A stretch of 64,000 bases of DNA, from assembly GCA_031291055.1 (NCBI GenBank), contig JARLJU010000003.1, positions 1 to 64,000 of the forward strand, given 5' to 3'. The notes beneath the pieces are model-generated. The model made no database searches and was not told the origin of the DNA. It saw only the letters and a program-made list of their open reading frames with translations. Within the stretch, counting starts at the first letter, position 1, and the number at the start of each line of letters is the position of its first letter. Positions 53,817-64,000 of this stretch are shown here, in pieces. The translations under genes and the position numbers were made by a program. The stretch is from Rudaea sp. (GTDB taxonomy: Bacteria; Pseudomonadota; Gammaproteobacteria; Xanthomonadales; Rhodanobacteraceae).

Positions 53817-56405
53817 CTATGCGGATAGGCGCCGGAATTGCAAGCGTCCGCCGACCACATCCACGTCGACCGCATCACCGGGCTGGAACTTGCCGCCAAG
53901 GATTTCCTTCGCCAGCGGATTCTCCAGTTGCTGCTGGATCGCACGCTTGAGTGGACGCGCACCATAGACCGGATCGAAGCCGATGTTGCCGAGCAGATCC
54001 AGCGCCTTGTCCGACAGGCGCAGCACGAGCTGACGCTCGGCCAGGCGCTTGCCCAGATACTCGACCTGGATGCGCGCGATCTGGCGGATCTGCGCCTTGT
54101 CCAGCGGCCGGAACACGACGATCTCGTCCAGGCGATTGACGAACTCCGGACGGAAATGGCCCTGCACGACCCCCATCACCGCCGCTTTCATCTCCGTGTA
54201 TTTTTCCTCGCCGTCGCCGCCAATCTCCTGGATGAGCTGCGAGCCGAGATTGGACGTCATCACGATCACGGTGTTGCGGAAATCCACCGTACGGCCCTGG
54301 CCGTCGGTCAGACGACCGTCGTCGAGCACCTGCAGCAGCACATTGAACACATCATGGTGGGCCTTTTCCACCTCATCCAGAAGAATCACGCTGTACGGAC
54401 GCCGTCTCACCGCCTCGGTAAGGTAGCCGCCTTCCTCGTACCCGACGTAGCCCGGCGGCGCGCCGATCAGGCGGCTGACCGAATGTTTTTCCATGAACTC
54501 GCTCATGTCGATGCGCACCAGGGCTTCGGTCGAATCGAACAGGAACTCGGCCAAGGCTTTGCACAGCTCGGTCTTGCCGACGCCGGTGGGGCCGAGGAAC
54601 AGGAACGAGCCATTCGGCCGGTTCGGGTCGGACAGGCCCGCGCGCGAGCGCCGGATCGCATCGGCAACGGCGTGCACGGCCTCATCCTGGCCAACCACGC
54701 GAAGGTGCAGCGCATCTTCCATGCGCAGCAGTTTCTCGCGCTCGCCTTCGAGCATCTTGCTCACCGGAATGCCGGTCCAGCGCGACACGACCTCGGCAAT
54801 TTCCTCGGCCGTCACCTGCTGTTGCAGCAGCTTGAAGCCCTTGGCTTCGGTTTCCTGGGCGACATGCAGCTGCTTTTCCAATTGTGGAATTTTCCCATAC
54901 TGGATTTCCGCGACCTTGGCCAGATCGCCGTGGCGCTGCGCGGATTCGATGTCGGCACGTGCCTGTTCGATCTGCTCCTTGAGCCTTGACGTGCCCTGCA
55001 CCGCGGCCTTCTCCGCTTTCCAGATTTCATTCAAGTCTGAAAATTCGCGGTCGAGCTTGTCGATGTCGGTTTGAAGATCGGCCAGCCGCTGTTTCGATTC
55101 CTTGTCCTTTTCCTTCTTCAACGCCTCGCGCTGGATCTTGAGCTGGATCAGGCGGCGTTCGAGGCGATCGAGTTCTTCGGGCTTGGAATCAATCTCCATG
55201 CGGATGCGCGATGCGGCCTCGTCCATCAGGTCGATGGCCTTGTCGGGCAACTGGCGGTCGGCAATGTAACGGTTCGACAAGGTTGCCGCTGCCACGATCG
55301 CCGGGTCGGTGATTTCGACCCCGTGATGCACGGCGTAACGCTCCTTCAGGCCACGCAGGATGGCGATGGTGTCCTCGACGCTGGGTTCGCCGACAAAGAC
55401 TTTCTGGAAGCGGCGTTCCAGCGCCGCATCCTTTTCAATGTACTTGCGATATTCATCAAGCGTGGTCGCGCCGATGCAGTGCAGCTCACCGCGCGCCAGC
55501 GCCGGCTTGAGCATGTTGCCGGCGTCCATCGACCCTTCGGCCTTGCCTGCGCCAACCATGGTGTGCAACTCGTCGATGAAAAGGATCACATTGCCTTCTT
55601 CCTTGGACAGATCCTTGAGTACGGCCTTGAGCCGCTCCTCGAACTCGCCGCGGAATTTCGCGCCGGCGATCAGGGCGCCCATGTCCAGCGACAGCACGCG
55701 TCGATTGCGCAGGCCTTCCGGCACTTCGTTGTTGACGATGCGCTGGGCCAGACCTTCCACGATCGCGGTCTTGCCGACGCCGGGCTCGCCGATCAGCACC
55801 GGGTTGTTCTTCGTGCGCCGTTGCAGCACCTGGATCACGCGGCGAATTTCCTCGTCACGTCCGATGACCGGATCGAGCTTGGATCTCTCGGCACGTTCGG
55901 TCAGGTCGATCGTGTATTTTTCCAGCGCCTGGCGCTGATCCTCGGCATTTTCGCTTTCCACTTTTTCGCCTCCACGCATATTTTCGATCGCCGTTTCAAG
56001 TCTGGGCCTGGTCGCACCAGCAGCCTTCAGCGCCTGGCCGACTTCGCCTTTGTCGTCGAGCGCCACGAGCAGGAACAATTCGCTGGCAATGAAGGCGTCG
56101 CCGCGCTGCTGCGCGGCCTTGTCGGTCAGATTGAGCAGGCGGGTCAGATCATTGGAAACATTGACATTGCCTTCCTGCCCGGCAACCCGTGGCAGGCGTT
56201 CCAGCGACTCGCCGATGCGCTGGCGCAGCAGCGGCACATTGACCCCCGCCTGGGCCAGCAGGGGCACGGTCGAGCCACCCTGCTGTTCCAGCAAGGCGCT
56301 CATCAGGTGCGCCGGCTCAAGCATGTTGTTGTCGCGTCCGACCGCCAGGCTCTGCGCGTCGGCAAGTGCCTGCTGGAAACGGGAAGTGAGTTTGTCCATC
56401 CGCAT
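53817..56405 (-). CDS. clpB: Protein disaggregase ClpB
   Basis: An 862-residue Hsp100 chaperone. N-domain (around 1-150), first AAA+ with Walker [16 protein letters not shown] and Walker [11 protein letters not shown], middle coiled coil (around 400-530), and second AAA+ with Walker [18 protein letters not shown] and [13 protein letters not shown] pore loop. It resolves aggregates with DnaK. The start at 56405 has GGGAG six bases upstream; the frame remains open far upstream but that part is antisense to another gene. An upstream heat-shock promoter was not resolved. Confidence 0.97.
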   Translation of the reverse strand: MRMDKLTSRFQQALADAQSLAVGRDNNMLEPAHLMSALLEQQGGSTVPLLAQAGVNVPLLRQRIGESLERLPRVAGQEGNVNVSNDLTRLLNLTDKAAQQRGDAFIASELFLLVALDDKGEVGQALKAAGATRPRLETAIENMRGGEKVESENAEDQRQALEKYTIDLTERAERSKLDPVIGRDEEIRRVIQVLQRRTKNNPVLIGEPGVGKTAIVEGLAQRIVNNEVPEGLRNRRVLSLDMGALIAGAKFRGEFEERLKAVLKDLSKEEGNVILFIDELHTMVGAGKAEGSMDAGNMLKPALARGELHCIGATTLDEYRKYIEKDAALERRFQKVFVGEPSVEDTIAILRGLKERYAVHHGVEITDPAIVAAATLSNRYIADRQLPDKAIDLMDEAASRIRMEIDSKPEELDRLERRLIQLKIQREALKKEKDKESKQRLADLQTDIDKLDREFSDLNEIWKAEKAAVQGTSRLKEQIEQARADIESAQRHGDLAKVAEIQYGKIPQLEKQLHVAQETEAKGFKLLQQQVTAEEIAEVVSRWTGIPVSKMLEGEREKLLRMEDALHLRVVGQDEAVHAVADAIRRSRAGLSDPNRPNGSFLFLGPTGVGKTELCKALAEFLFDSTEALVRIDMSEFMEKHSVSRLIGAPPGYVGYEEGGYLTEAVRRRPYSVILLDEVEKAHHDVFNVLLQVLDDGRLTDGQGRTVDFRNTVIVMTSNLGSQLIQEIGGDGEEKYTEMKAAVMGVVQGHFRPEFVNRLDEIVVFRPLDKAQIRQIARIQVEYLGKRLAERQLVLRLSDKALDLLGNIGFDPVYGARPLKRAIQQQLENPLAKEILGGKFQPGDAVDVDVVGGRLQFRRLSA

Positions 56406-56513
56406 CGGAAACTCCCAGAATAGCAACGGCGGCATGCGCCGCCAAACGATGTATCTATGCGGGGTTCGATGCCGATTTTCAAGCGTCGGCCGTGGGATTC
56501 CGGAGGGATGGAC

Positions 56514-57629
56514 ATGCGCGTGCTGTTGCTTGGCGGTTACGGGAATTTCGGCGCACTGATCGCGCGCGAACTGGCGCGCGATAGCGGGCTGGATGTGGTC
56601 ATTGCCGGGCGCAACGGAAGCGCTGCGCAACAACTGGCAGCGGCCTTGCGCGCGCACGCCGGCGCCCATGTGCACGCCGCGTCGCTCGATATTGACGCGC
56701 CCGATCTGGTCGCTCGCCTCACCGCTCTCGCACCTGATCTGGTCATCCATACCTGCGGGCCATTCCAGGGCCGCGACTATCGCGTCGCGCACGCTGCGCT
56801 GGACGTGGGCGCGCACTACATCGACCTCGCCGATGGTCGCGATTTCGCCGCCGGCATCGTCTCTCTCGATGCCAAGGCGTGTGCAGGAGATCGACTCGTC
56901 GTGGCCGGTGCGAGCACGGTGCCGGGACTTACCGCGGCAGTGATCGATCACCATCGCAGCGAATTTCATGCACTGCACGACATCGATATCGGCGTGAGTC
57001 CGGGCAATCGCACGCCGCGAGGCACCGCAACGGTTGCCGCCATCCTCAGTTATGCCGGGCGACCGCTGAGCGTGTGGAAAAATGGACAATGGGGCATCGC
57101 GTTCGGCTGGCAGGGACTGCACCGGCAGCGCTATCCTGATCCGGTCGGCAGACGCTGGCTGGGCCACTGCGATGTGCCGGACCATGGCCTGTTTCCAGCC
57201 CGCTACCCCGGCCTGCGTTCGCTGCGCTTCGGCGCCGGCCTCGAACTGGGCATCCTGCATCTGGGCCTGTGGCTCTTGTCCTGGCCGGAGCGCTGGCACC
57301 TGCTGCCGCGCCTGGATCGCTGGACGCATGCGCTCAAGCGCATCAGCGAATGGTTTCTGCCACTCGGCAGCGACACCGGTGCCATGCACGTGGCCCTGCG
57401 CGGCATCGGCATCGATGGTCAACCGCTGGCGCTGACGTGGACTCTGGTCGCCGGCAGCGGACACGGCACGCAAGTGCCGGCGACGGCGGCCGTGGTGCTG
57501 GCGCGCAAACTCGCAAACGGTCAGCTGGCGGCGCGCGGCGCGACGCCGTGCCTTGGTCTGTTCAGCCTGGACGAATATCTCGCGGCGCTGGCAGGCTTCG
57601 ATTTCCGTATACAGATCCATCGCGGCTGA
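56514..57629 (+). CDS. Saccharopine dehydrogenase-like NAD(P)-binding protein
   Basis: A 371-residue protein from the ATG at 56514 (GGAGG eight bases upstream). N-terminal Rossmann loop [19 protein letters not shown], then VVIAGRNGS and the conserved [14 protein letters not shown] of the SDH/YMR226-like family. The C-terminal half has a hydrophobic surface ([17 protein letters not shown]), suggesting membrane association. It converges on the DCC and DUF4166 genes, a frequent association pointing to a shared pathway; substrate unknown. Confidence 0.82.
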   Translation: MRVLLLGGYGNFGALIARELARDSGLDVVIAGRNGSAAQQLAAALRAHAGAHVHAASLDIDAPDLVARLTALAPDLVIHTCGPFQGRDYRVAHAALDVGAHYIDLADGRDFAAGIVSLDAKACAGDRLVVAGASTVPGLTAAVIDHHRSEFHALHDIDIGVSPGNRTPRGTATVAAILSYAGRPLSVWKNGQWGIAFGWQGLHRQRYPDPVGRRWLGHCDVPDHGLFPARYPGLRSLRFGAGLELGILHLGLWLLSWPERWHLLPRLDRWTHALKRISEWFLPLGSDTGAMHVALRGIGIDGQPLALTWTLVAGSGHGTQVPATAAVVLARKLANGQLAARGATPCLGLFSLDEYLAALAGFDFRIQIHRG

Positions 57630-57636
57630 CGCTGAT

Positions 57637-58047
57637 TCAAGGCAGGAACCTTTGCGCATCTTCCATCGGTGGCAGATAGCACGTCTGACGCTGGCCGAAC
57701 CAGCGATAGCGATGGCGGGCGACCCAGCGATAGACCGGATCGCGCAGAAAACGCGGAATGATGCGCAGGCACAGCGCCAGCGCTTTCCAGGCGCCGCCGA
57801 AACCGTCCAGCACACGCAGCATCGCCATGCTTTCCGTGCAGGCGACGCCGTGGTCCACAAGCAAGACCGAAAGCGGTCTGTGCGGATCCAGTCCGTGTGC
57901 GATCAGCAGGCTGCGCCCGCTGTCCGACTGCGTAGTAGCGAAGCGGTAGCGCTTTTCGCGATCATGGCGCAGCACGAACTGCACGCTGTGGCTGCACAGT
58001 ACGCAGATGCCGTCGAACACCAGGATCGGGCCGGTCTCAGCCGACAT
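57637..58047 (-). CDS. DCC-family (DUF393) thiol-disulfide oxidoreductase-like protein
   Basis: A 136-residue protein with the DCC motif [20 protein letters not shown] (DxxCxxC), and a conserved late segment [20 protein letters not shown]. It is thought to have a thioredoxin-like fold with a redox Cys pair. Its start overlaps the DUF4166 gene by 11 bases, indicating coupling. Confidence 0.88.
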   Translation of the reverse strand: MSAETGPILVFDGICVLCSHSVQFVLRHDREKRYRFATTQSDSGRSLLIAHGLDPHRPLSVLLVDHGVACTESMAMLRVLDGFGGAWKALALCLRIIPRFLRDPVYRWVARHRYRWFGQRQTCYLPPMEDAQRFLP

Positions 58048-58564
58048 CAAGCCAGCCGCGGTAGTGCACCAGCAAGCCGGCCAGCGGCAGGCGCGCCTCG
58101 ACGTCGAAACGATAGCGGCCGGCGACTTCGGATTCGCACGCACGCACGCCATCGAACCACGGCGCCGGCAACGGCAGGCCAAGCGCGCGCACGCTGCGCA
58201 CACGCCAGACCAGGACGCCGTCTTCGGTGCTCAGCGCAAAACCGAAGGTGACCAGGCCAAGGCGCTCGCATAGCAATCCGTCGCGCGCCCACATCGTCGA
58301 GCGCATGAGGTGCCCGGCGAAGTTGCGCGTCCAGCGTTCGCCCGCCGAAGTCGCTGCGATCTGGACTTGCAAGGCCACGCCTTGCGCCGCCGGTGGCTGT
58401 GCGGTGACCAGGCCGCACAGGCGCGCAAGCAGCCCTGTGCCGCGCAGTACGTCGGCCTTGCCACGATACGTGCGGGTTCCAGTCGCGCGATGCAGCGCCT
58501 GCACCCGCGCCGGCAAAGTGGAAAATGCGGCATCGCCGAGTACGTCCATGAACAAGGTGCTCAT
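58037..58564 (-). CDS. DUF4166 protein
   Basis: A 175-residue protein of the DUF4166 type: FSTLPARVQALHRATGTRTY at the start, RWTRNFAGHLMRSTMWARDG in the middle, and WFDGVRACESEVAGRYRFDV near the end. It is found next to DCC and saccharopine-dehydrogenase-like genes, as here. Biochemical function is unknown. It overlaps pgeF by four bases at its start (ATGA). Confidence 0.82.
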   Translation of the reverse strand: MSTLFMDVLGDAAFSTLPARVQALHRATGTRTYRGKADVLRGTGLLARLCGLVTAQPPAAQGVALQVQIAATSAGERWTRNFAGHLMRSTMWARDGLLCERLGLVTFGFALSTEDGVLVWRVRSVRALGLPLPAPWFDGVRACESEVAGRYRFDVEARLPLAGLLVHYRGWLDVG

Positions 58565-59337
58565 GGTCCGATCCAGATCAGGCTGGCAAAACGCCCGCTG
58601 CGCACGCCGTCGCGGCGATACGAATAGAAACGCGCGTCGGTAAAGGTATCGAAGCCACCGCCGTGGATGCGGGTCACGCCCAGTGCGGCGAGCCGTTGCC
58701 GCGCCAGGGTGTACAAATCACAGTGCCAGTGGCCCGCGCGCGTCACGCTGAAGGCCAGCCGTGCCGAAGGCGCCTGATTGACGAAGATCTCGCGCACTTC
58801 GTCGCCGACCTCGTACGACACCGCAGCGATGGCCGGACCAAGCCAGGCCAGCAGTTTTTCCGGCGCGCTGCGCAAGCGGCCAAGGCAGGATTCGACGACT
58901 CCATTGGCCAGACCGCGCCAGCCGGCATGAACCGCGGCGATTTCCGTGCCGTCATCGGCGCAGACCAGGATCGGCAGGCAATCGGCCGTGAGGATTGCAA
59001 GCACGACGCCGGGTTGCGCGGTAAACGCCGCGTCGGCTTCAAGCTCGGCGTCGAGGGCTTCTGCCGTCAGGCGCAGGCTGCGGTTGCCATGCACCTGGCG
59101 CAGCCAGCGCGGCGGCGCTGGCAGGGCGCAGGCGCGGCCAAGCAGGGCGCGATTGGCCAGCACGATGCCGGCATCTTCGCCGCTGCGCAGGCCGAGATTG
59201 AAGGCGTCGAACGGGGCCTGGGAATTGCCGGGCAACAGCCGCGTCGTCGTCAACGCGTGAACCGATGCCGGTGCCGGCCATACCGGCACGACCCACGCAC
59301 CGGAGTCCGCGACCGCGGGGGCGACGCCTGTTGGCAT
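58561..59337 (-). CDS. pgeF: Polyphenol oxidase/laccase-domain protein PgeF (YfiH)
   Basis: A 258-residue protein with metal motifs WLRQVHGNRSL, ILTADCLPILV and AAVHAGWRGLANGVVES. Family members have purine nucleoside phosphorylase/deaminase activity, and the E. coli protein edits peptidoglycan precursors. The start at 59337 overlaps the rluD stop (TGATG), so the two form an operon, the order seen across gammaproteobacteria. Confidence 0.93.
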   Translation of the reverse strand: MPTGVAPAVADSGAWVVPVWPAPASVHALTTTRLLPGNSQAPFDAFNLGLRSGEDAGIVLANRALLGRACALPAPPRWLRQVHGNRSLRLTAEALDAELEADAAFTAQPGVVLAILTADCLPILVCADDGTEIAAVHAGWRGLANGVVESCLGRLRSAPEKLLAWLGPAIAAVSYEVGDEVREIFVNQAPSARLAFSVTRAGHWHCDLYTLARQRLAALGVTRIHGGGFDTFTDARFYSYRRDGVRSGRFASLIWIGP

Positions 59338-60344
59338 CAACGCCGGCCCCGCCTCGCTTCGGTCTGGGCATGCGCGGCGGTATCGGCGCGCAGTGCGACA
59401 ACCAACGCCTCCATGTCGGCGGGACGCTCGGCGCTGACGCTGATGGTCCGGCCGTCGGCCGGATGCGCGAACTCCAGCTTCTCGGCATGCAGCGCCTGGC
59501 GCCGGAAGCCGCGCAAGGCCTCGGTCAATTCCGGTCCGGCACCCTTGGGCAGCATCAATCCGCCGTAGGTGGCATCGCCGACCAGCGCATGGCGCAGATG
59601 CGCCAGATGCACGCGGATCTGGTGTGTGCGCCCCGTTTCCAGGCGGCATTCGATCAAGGTGTGCGCGCGGAAACGCTCGCGCACCCGGTAGTGGGTGACG
59701 GCCGGTTTGCCCGCGGACTCATCGACCACCGCCTGACGCAGGCGATCGTGCGGATGCCGGCCGATCGGCGCATTTACGCTGCCACCGGCAATCAGCGCGC
59801 CGTAGACAACGGCCTGATACTGGCGATGCACGTCGCGCGCCTGCAACTGCTCGACCAGGGACGTGTGCGCCGGCAGGGTACGCGCAATCACCATCAGGCC
59901 GGACGTGTCCTTGTCCAGGCGATGCACGATGCCGGCGCGCGGAATTTCCGCCAGCCTTGCATCGTGATGGAGCAAGGCATTCTGCAAAGTCCCGGCAGCC
60001 TGGCCGGCGCCGGGATGCACGACCAGGCCCACGGGTTTGTTGACGACGAGAACGTCGGCGTCCTCGTAGCGGATGTCCAGCGGAATTTCTTCCGGCGCCA
60101 GCGGCACTTCCTGGCTCGGCTGCGCATTCAGGCTGATCAGTTCGTCGCCATGCACGGCGTGGCGCGGGAGTACCGCCCTGCCGTCGAGCAGCACGTCACC
60201 GGACTTGATCCAGGCGGTCAGGCGCGAGCGGGAAAACTGCGGAAACAGCTCCGCCAGCACCTGATCCAGGCGCCGGCCGACGGCGGTGGCCGGGACGCGA
60301 GCATTCCGGAGCGGCAGGTTCTGGCTTTGTTCGGGATTGTTCAT
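59337..60344 (-). CDS. rluD: 23S rRNA pseudouridine synthase RluD
   Basis: A 335-residue enzyme: N-terminal S4 RNA-binding domain ([20 protein letters not shown]), then the catalytic motif [15 protein letters not shown] with the essential Asp, and [13 protein letters not shown]. It modifies positions 1911/1915/1917 of 23S rRNA in E. coli. It is divergent from bamD, the common arrangement (rluD/bamD back to back). Confidence 0.96.
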   Translation of the reverse strand: MNNPEQSQNLPLRNARVPATAVGRRLDQVLAELFPQFSRSRLTAWIKSGDVLLDGRAVLPRHAVHGDELISLNAQPSQEVPLAPEEIPLDIRYEDADVLVVNKPVGLVVHPGAGQAAGTLQNALLHHDARLAEIPRAGIVHRLDKDTSGLMVIARTLPAHTSLVEQLQARDVHRQYQAVVYGALIAGGSVNAPIGRHPHDRLRQAVVDESAGKPAVTHYRVRERFRAHTLIECRLETGRTHQIRVHLAHLRHALVGDATYGGLMLPKGAGPELTEALRGFRRQALHAEKLEFAHPADGRTISVSAERPADMEALVVALRADTAAHAQTEARRGRR

Positions 60345-60403
60345 GCTGAATGCCGTCTGGCCGGCGGACCATGTGTTTTTATGAGTGGGCGGGAGATTTC
60401 CGC

Positions 60404-60409
60404 TATTAT
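60404..60409 (+). promoter_or_regulatory. Probable -10 element of the bamD promoter
   Basis: TATTAT lies 32 bases upstream of the bamD ATG in the divergent rluD/bamD gap. The matching -35 (near 60381) is poor, so the assignment rests on the -10 and its location. Confidence 0.35.
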
Positions 60410-60441
60410 CGCGGTTCTGTCACCGAAAGCGTGCTCCTTCC

Positions 60442-61254
60442 ATGCGATTTTCCGTTCTGCTCAAAGCCTGCCTGCTGCTGCTCATCGTTCTGGCCACCGG
60501 CTGCCACCATGCCAAGAAGGAGGACGAAGCCGAGGTCCTGCCCGTCGACAAGATGTACGCCGCGGCCCATCTGGCGCTCGAAAACGGCAACTACGGCAAG
60601 GCGATCAAGTTCGATCAACGCCTGATCGCGCGCTTCCCGTTCGGCGCATATACCGAACAGGCCACGCTTGAACTGGCGTTTGCGCAGTACAAGTCCGGCA
60701 AGCCCGAAGACGCCTATTCAACGATCAACCGCTTCATCAAGACCTACCCGACGCAAAAGCACGTCGACTACGCCTTCTACCTGCGCGGCGTGGTCAATTT
60801 CGACCGCGACCGGGGTTTTCTCGATCATTACGCCAACCAGGACATGACCAAGCGCGACCAGGCAAATACCCTGCAGTCGTTCGAGGATTTCAGCGAACTG
60901 GTGACAAAATTCCCGGACAGCCGCTATGCCGCCGATGCCCGCCAGCGCATGATCTATCTGCGCGACAACATGGCCAGGGCGCAGTTGAACGTGGCCCTGT
61001 TCTACCTGGATCGTGGCGCCTACGTGGCGGCCTCCAACCGCGCCAAGGACATCGTGGAAAAATATCAGCGCACGCCGCAAGCCGGCGACGCTCTCGCGGT
61101 CATGGTGATGTCGTACAAGGCGTTGAGCGAAGACAAGCTGGCCGCGGACGCAGAGCGTGTATTGCAGCTCAATTATCCGGATCACCCGTATTTGAAGGGC
61201 CACTGGCCGCCGCATGCGCACTGGTGGGCGCGCATGATTCCTTTCCGGAGCTGA
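60442..61254 (+). CDS. bamD: Outer membrane assembly lipoprotein BamD
   Basis: A 270-residue lipoprotein: signal (LLKACLLLLIVLATG) with lipobox LATGC (Cys near 17), followed by five TPR-like repeats (YAAAHLALENGNYGKAIKFD, TEQATLELAFAQYKSGKPED, PDSRYAADARQRMIYLRDNM). It is an essential partner of BamA in outer-membrane protein insertion. It is the only plus-strand gene in this part of the core region besides the saccharopine-dehydrogenase-like gene. Confidence 0.95.
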   Translation: MRFSVLLKACLLLLIVLATGCHHAKKEDEAEVLPVDKMYAAAHLALENGNYGKAIKFDQRLIARFPFGAYTEQATLELAFAQYKSGKPEDAYSTINRFIKTYPTQKHVDYAFYLRGVVNFDRDRGFLDHYANQDMTKRDQANTLQSFEDFSELVTKFPDSRYAADARQRMIYLRDNMARAQLNVALFYLDRGAYVAASNRAKDIVEKYQRTPQAGDALAVMVMSYKALSEDKLAADAERVLQLNYPDHPYLKGHWPPHAHWWARMIPFRS

Positions 61255-61382
61255 ACCTCTGGCGATCGCTGCGTATTGCCTTCCCGCGCAAACCTTCGGT
61301 CTTTTACGCCCCCTCGATTTAAGCGCGTTTAGATCGTCGAGAGCGGCCTGATGGCCGGCAGCGAATCAATTTTGCGGCCGGC

Positions 61383-63026
61383 TCAGATCCAGCCGGAGCT
61401 GATCGGGTAGCGCCGGTCGCGACCGAAGGCACGCGTGGAAATCTTCGGGCCGGGCGCCGACTGGCGACGTTTGTACTCGCTGGCCAGCACCAGGCGCGCG
61501 ATGCGGCGGACGATGGCTTCGTCGAATCCGTCGGCGATGATTTCCGCCTGCGATTGTTCACCTTCGATGAAGCGTTCCAGGATCGCATCGAGCATGTCGT
61601 AGGGTGGCAGCGTATCCTGATCGGTCTGGTTGTCGCGCAGCTCGGCCGAAGGCGCACGATCGATCACCGCAGGCGGGATCACCTCACCCAAACCGTTGCG
61701 CCAGCGCGAAAGCGCATACACCTGCTGCTTGTAGCAATCCTTCAGTGGCGCGTAGCCACCGCACATGTCACCGTAGATGGTGGCGTAGCCGACCGCCATC
61801 TCGCTCTTGTTGCCGGTCGACAGCAGCATCGTTCCGAACTTGTTCGACAAGGCCATGAGGATCGCGCCGCGGCAGCGCGATTGCAGGTTTTCCGCAGTGA
61901 CGTCCGCCGCGGGCCCGACGATCGGGGGTTGAGTGCCGCGAGCTGCAAATGCGGGTTCGAGCGCGTCAAGGAAACCGGCGAAAGGCGCAGCTATCGGTAT
62001 CGTCAGCAACTGGACGCCAAGAGCGCGCGCCTGGACATCGGCCAGATCGTTGCTCAGACCAGTGGTGAAGCGCGAAGGCAGGCGAACCGCGGTGACGCGT
62101 TCGGCGCCCAGTGCATCGACGGCAAGCGCCAGGGTCAATGCCGAATCGATGCCGCCGGACACCCCCAGCAGGACGCCGGGGAAGTGATTCTTTTCCACGT
62201 AGTCGCGCATTCCGCGCACAAGCCCGGTGTAAACACGCGCTTCGCGTGAGGCATCGGCCTCGACCGGCCACGCCTCGGCGCGGAAACGGCGCGTGCTGCT
62301 GTCGTACTCGGCAATCAATAGAGCATCGGTAAACGCCGGCGCACGCGCGGCGATGCGGCCGTCCGCTCCGATCAGCAAGGAGCCGCCGTCGAACAGCAGA
62401 TCATCCTGACCGCCGATCAGATTCAGATAGACGATCGCGGCATTGTTTTCGCGTGCCCTGCGCGCCAGCAATTCGTCGCGCTGCGCAGCCTTGCCCAGAT
62501 CGAACGGCGAGGCATTGATCACGATCAGCAGTTCGGCGCCTTGTGTGGCGGCACGCGCGGCGGGCTCGGGTTCCCAGATGTCCTCGCATACCAGCCAGCC
62601 GACGCGCACGCCACCGAAATCGCTGACTGCGGAGGTGTTGCCCGGACGGAAATAGCGCTTTTCGTCGAACACCGTGTAGTTCGGCAGCGCCTGTTTGTGC
62701 GTCGTGAGCGCAACGCGGCCGTCGGCCAACAGGCTTGCTGCATTGTATACTTCACCGACGGCGTGCGGATGTCCCACGTACGCGGCGATGCCCTGTGCTG
62801 CCGCCGCGACCGCGGCCAATTCACGCTCGCAGGCGGCGAGAAAGCTCGGTCGCAGCAGCAGATCCTCAGGCGGGTATCCCGCCAGCGTGAGTTCCGGGTA
62901 GACGATCAACTGCGCGCCGTGCCGATCCCGCGCCTGTGCCATCAATTGGCGGACGCGTTCGCCATTGCGCGCGACGGCGCCGACGGGAAAATCAAACTGG
63001 GCAAGGGCGAAGCGCAGCACAGGCAT
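61383..63026 (-). CDS. nadE: Glutamine-dependent NAD+ synthetase
   Basis: A 547-residue enzyme. The N-terminal nitrilase-type amidase domain has Glu in IVYPELTLAGYPPEDLL, Lys in THKQALPNY and catalytic Cys in GWLVCEDIWEP. The C-terminal synthetase domain has the PP-loop GVSGGIDSALTLAL. Ammonia from Gln amidates deamido-NAD. The start at 63026 (MPVLRFALAQ) is the family start; an in-frame extension upstream is antisense to the sucD end. Confidence 0.96.
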   Translation of the reverse strand: MPVLRFALAQFDFPVGAVARNGERVRQLMAQARDRHGAQLIVYPELTLAGYPPEDLLLRPSFLAACERELAAVAAAAQGIAAYVGHPHAVGEVYNAASLLADGRVALTTHKQALPNYTVFDEKRYFRPGNTSAVSDFGGVRVGWLVCEDIWEPEPAARAATQGAELLIVINASPFDLGKAAQRDELLARRARENNAAIVYLNLIGGQDDLLFDGGSLLIGADGRIAARAPAFTDALLIAEYDSSTRRFRAEAWPVEADASREARVYTGLVRGMRDYVEKNHFPGVLLGVSGGIDSALTLALAVDALGAERVTAVRLPSRFTTGLSNDLADVQARALGVQLLTIPIAAPFAGFLDALEPAFAARGTQPPIVGPAADVTAENLQSRCRGAILMALSNKFGTMLLSTGNKSEMAVGYATIYGDMCGGYAPLKDCYKQQVYALSRWRNGLGEVIPPAVIDRAPSAELRDNQTDQDTLPPYDMLDAILERFIEGEQSQAEIIADGFDEAIVRRIARLVLASEYKRRQSAPGPKISTRAFGRDRRYPISSGWI

Positions 63027-63094
63027 GGCGTGTTCCGGAAACGAAAAGGCCGCGGATGTCCACGGCCTCGTATTATCGCTGATCCCCGACTCGA

Positions 63095-63970
63095 CTATTT
63101 CTTCAGGCGCGCTGCAATCGCCGCGCCCAGATCCGCCGGCGATTTCACCGTGGTCACGCCGGCCTTCTCCAGCGCGGCGAACTTCGCCGCCGCGGTGCCC
63201 TTGCCGCCGGAGATGATCGCACCGGCATGACCCATGCGCTTGCCCGCGGGCGCGCTGGCGCCAGCGATGAACGATACCACCGGCTTGGTCACGTATTCGC
63301 TGATGAATTCCGCCGCATCTTCCTCTGCGCTGCCGCCGATCTCGCCGACCATGATGATGCCCTGCGTCTGCGCATCGTCCTGGAACAGGGTCAGGCAATC
63401 GATGAAGTTCAGCCCGTTGATCGGATCGCCGCCGATGCCGATGACCGTGCTCTGGCCCAGTCCCGCATTCGTGGTCTGGAAGACGGCTTCATAGGTGAGC
63501 GTGCCCGAGCGCGAGACGATGCCGATCTTGCCGGGCTTGTGGATATGGCCGGGCATGATGCCGATCTTGCACTCGCCGGGGGTGATGACGCCGGGACAAT
63601 TCGGCCCGATCAGCACGGTGTCCGGATACTGCTTGAGTACGTTCTTCACGCGCAGCATGTCCAGCACCGGGATGCCCTCGGTGATGGTCACGATCACGCG
63701 GATGCCGGCGTCGGCGGCTTCCAGGATCGCGTCGGCCGCGAACGGCGGCGGCACGAAGATCATCGTGGCGTCGGCGCCGGTTTCATCGACGGCATCCTGC
63801 ACCGTGTTGAACACCGGCAAGCCGATGTGCAGCGAACCGCCCTTGCCCGGTGTCACGCCGCCGACAAGCCTGGTGCCGTAGTCCAGCGCCTGCTCGGAAT
63901 GGAAGGTGCCCTGCTGCCCGGTGAAACCCTGGCAGATCACTTTGGTGTTCTTGTTGACCAAAACGCTCAT
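63095..63970 (-). CDS. sucD: Succinyl-CoA synthetase alpha subunit
   Basis: A 291-residue subunit. N-terminal CoA-binding Rossmann domain ([20 protein letters not shown]), GVTPGKGG loop, and the phospho-histidine in [15 protein letters not shown]. It makes ATP/GTP and succinate from succinyl-CoA in the citric acid cycle with SucC, whose gene would lie just beyond the right edge of the window. Confidence 0.97.
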   Translation of the reverse strand: MSVLVNKNTKVICQGFTGQQGTFHSEQALDYGTRLVGGVTPGKGGSLHIGLPVFNTVQDAVDETGADATMIFVPPPFAADAILEAADAGIRVIVTITEGIPVLDMLRVKNVLKQYPDTVLIGPNCPGVITPGECKIGIMPGHIHKPGKIGIVSRSGTLTYEAVFQTTNAGLGQSTVIGIGGDPINGLNFIDCLTLFQDDAQTQGIIMVGEIGGSAEEDAAEFISEYVTKPVVSFIAGASAPAGKRMGHAGAIISGGKGTAAAKFAALEKAGVTTVKSPADLGAAIAARLKK

Positions 63971-64000
63971 TGGAATTTGTCCTTGAATGCTTGCTTCGTA

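Noticed and set aside
56406-57860. Upstream in-frame extension of clpB on the minus strand
   Set aside because: It is antisense to the saccharopine-dehydrogenase-like gene, and the ClpB N-domain starts normally at 56405.

Overview
The window looks like a chromosomal segment of a high-GC gammaproteobacterium, probably of the Xanthomonadales/Lysobacterales. The evidence is the Tol-Pal block flanked by ruvCAB and by queE-queC, a lexA-imuA-imuB-dnaE2 mutagenesis cassette, a NadE with an N-terminal amidase domain, and generally high GC. The genus cannot be fixed from sequence alone.

There are two parts, meeting at a tRNA-Lys gene (37304-37379). The right part (37.4-64 kb) is core genome, almost all on the minus strand: sucD, nadE, bamD (plus strand), rluD-pgeF, a small DUF4166/DCC/saccharopine-dehydrogenase-like group, clpB, an FmdB-type zinc ribbon gene, aspS, a GT-C membrane glycosyltransferase with a coupled lipase-like hydrolase, ruvC-ruvA, kup, ruvB, ybgC-tolQ-tolR-tolA-tolB-pal-cpoB, and queE-queC.

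The left part (1-37.3 kb) is accessory DNA. It opens with the end of an IS21-like element that has cut off an SpvB-type gene. A set of secreted or lipoprotein genes of unknown role follows (2-8 kb). Next comes a DNA-damage locus on the minus strand (8-19 kb): dnaE2, imuB, imuA, lexA, mrfB, mrfA, then a Tlde1-like L,D-transpeptidase with a histone-like tail and an SRAP/HMCES protein. The remainder (19.5-37 kb) is a mobilisable defence-type island. It carries a DUF2235 alpha/beta hydrolase, a MobA/MobL relaxase with an oriT-like cruciform beside it, a TraD-like mobilisation gene, a RadC/JAB protein, and several candidate conflict systems.

The strongest candidate for an undescribed system is the operon at 23.6-27.4 kb: an unknown helical protein, a QueC-like PP-loop protein with a variant SDGMDS loop, an XRE regulator fused to an ImmA/IrrE-type metallopeptidase, and a PIN-domain ribonuclease. 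All four genes overlap end to end, behind a promoter carrying two copies of a TGACAATGTC element. The second candidate lies next to it on the other strand: a PD-(D/E)XK-like gene followed by a 1052-residue TPR/GreAB-C/PIN conflict protein, probably one protein split by a single-base frameshift. A solitary ApeA-like HEPN protein and a PIN-like protein paired with an HTH/zinc-ribbon gene complete the defence content. The window also holds the ordinary queuosine-pathway queC (37503-38171), so the island QueC homologue is a specialised paralogue.
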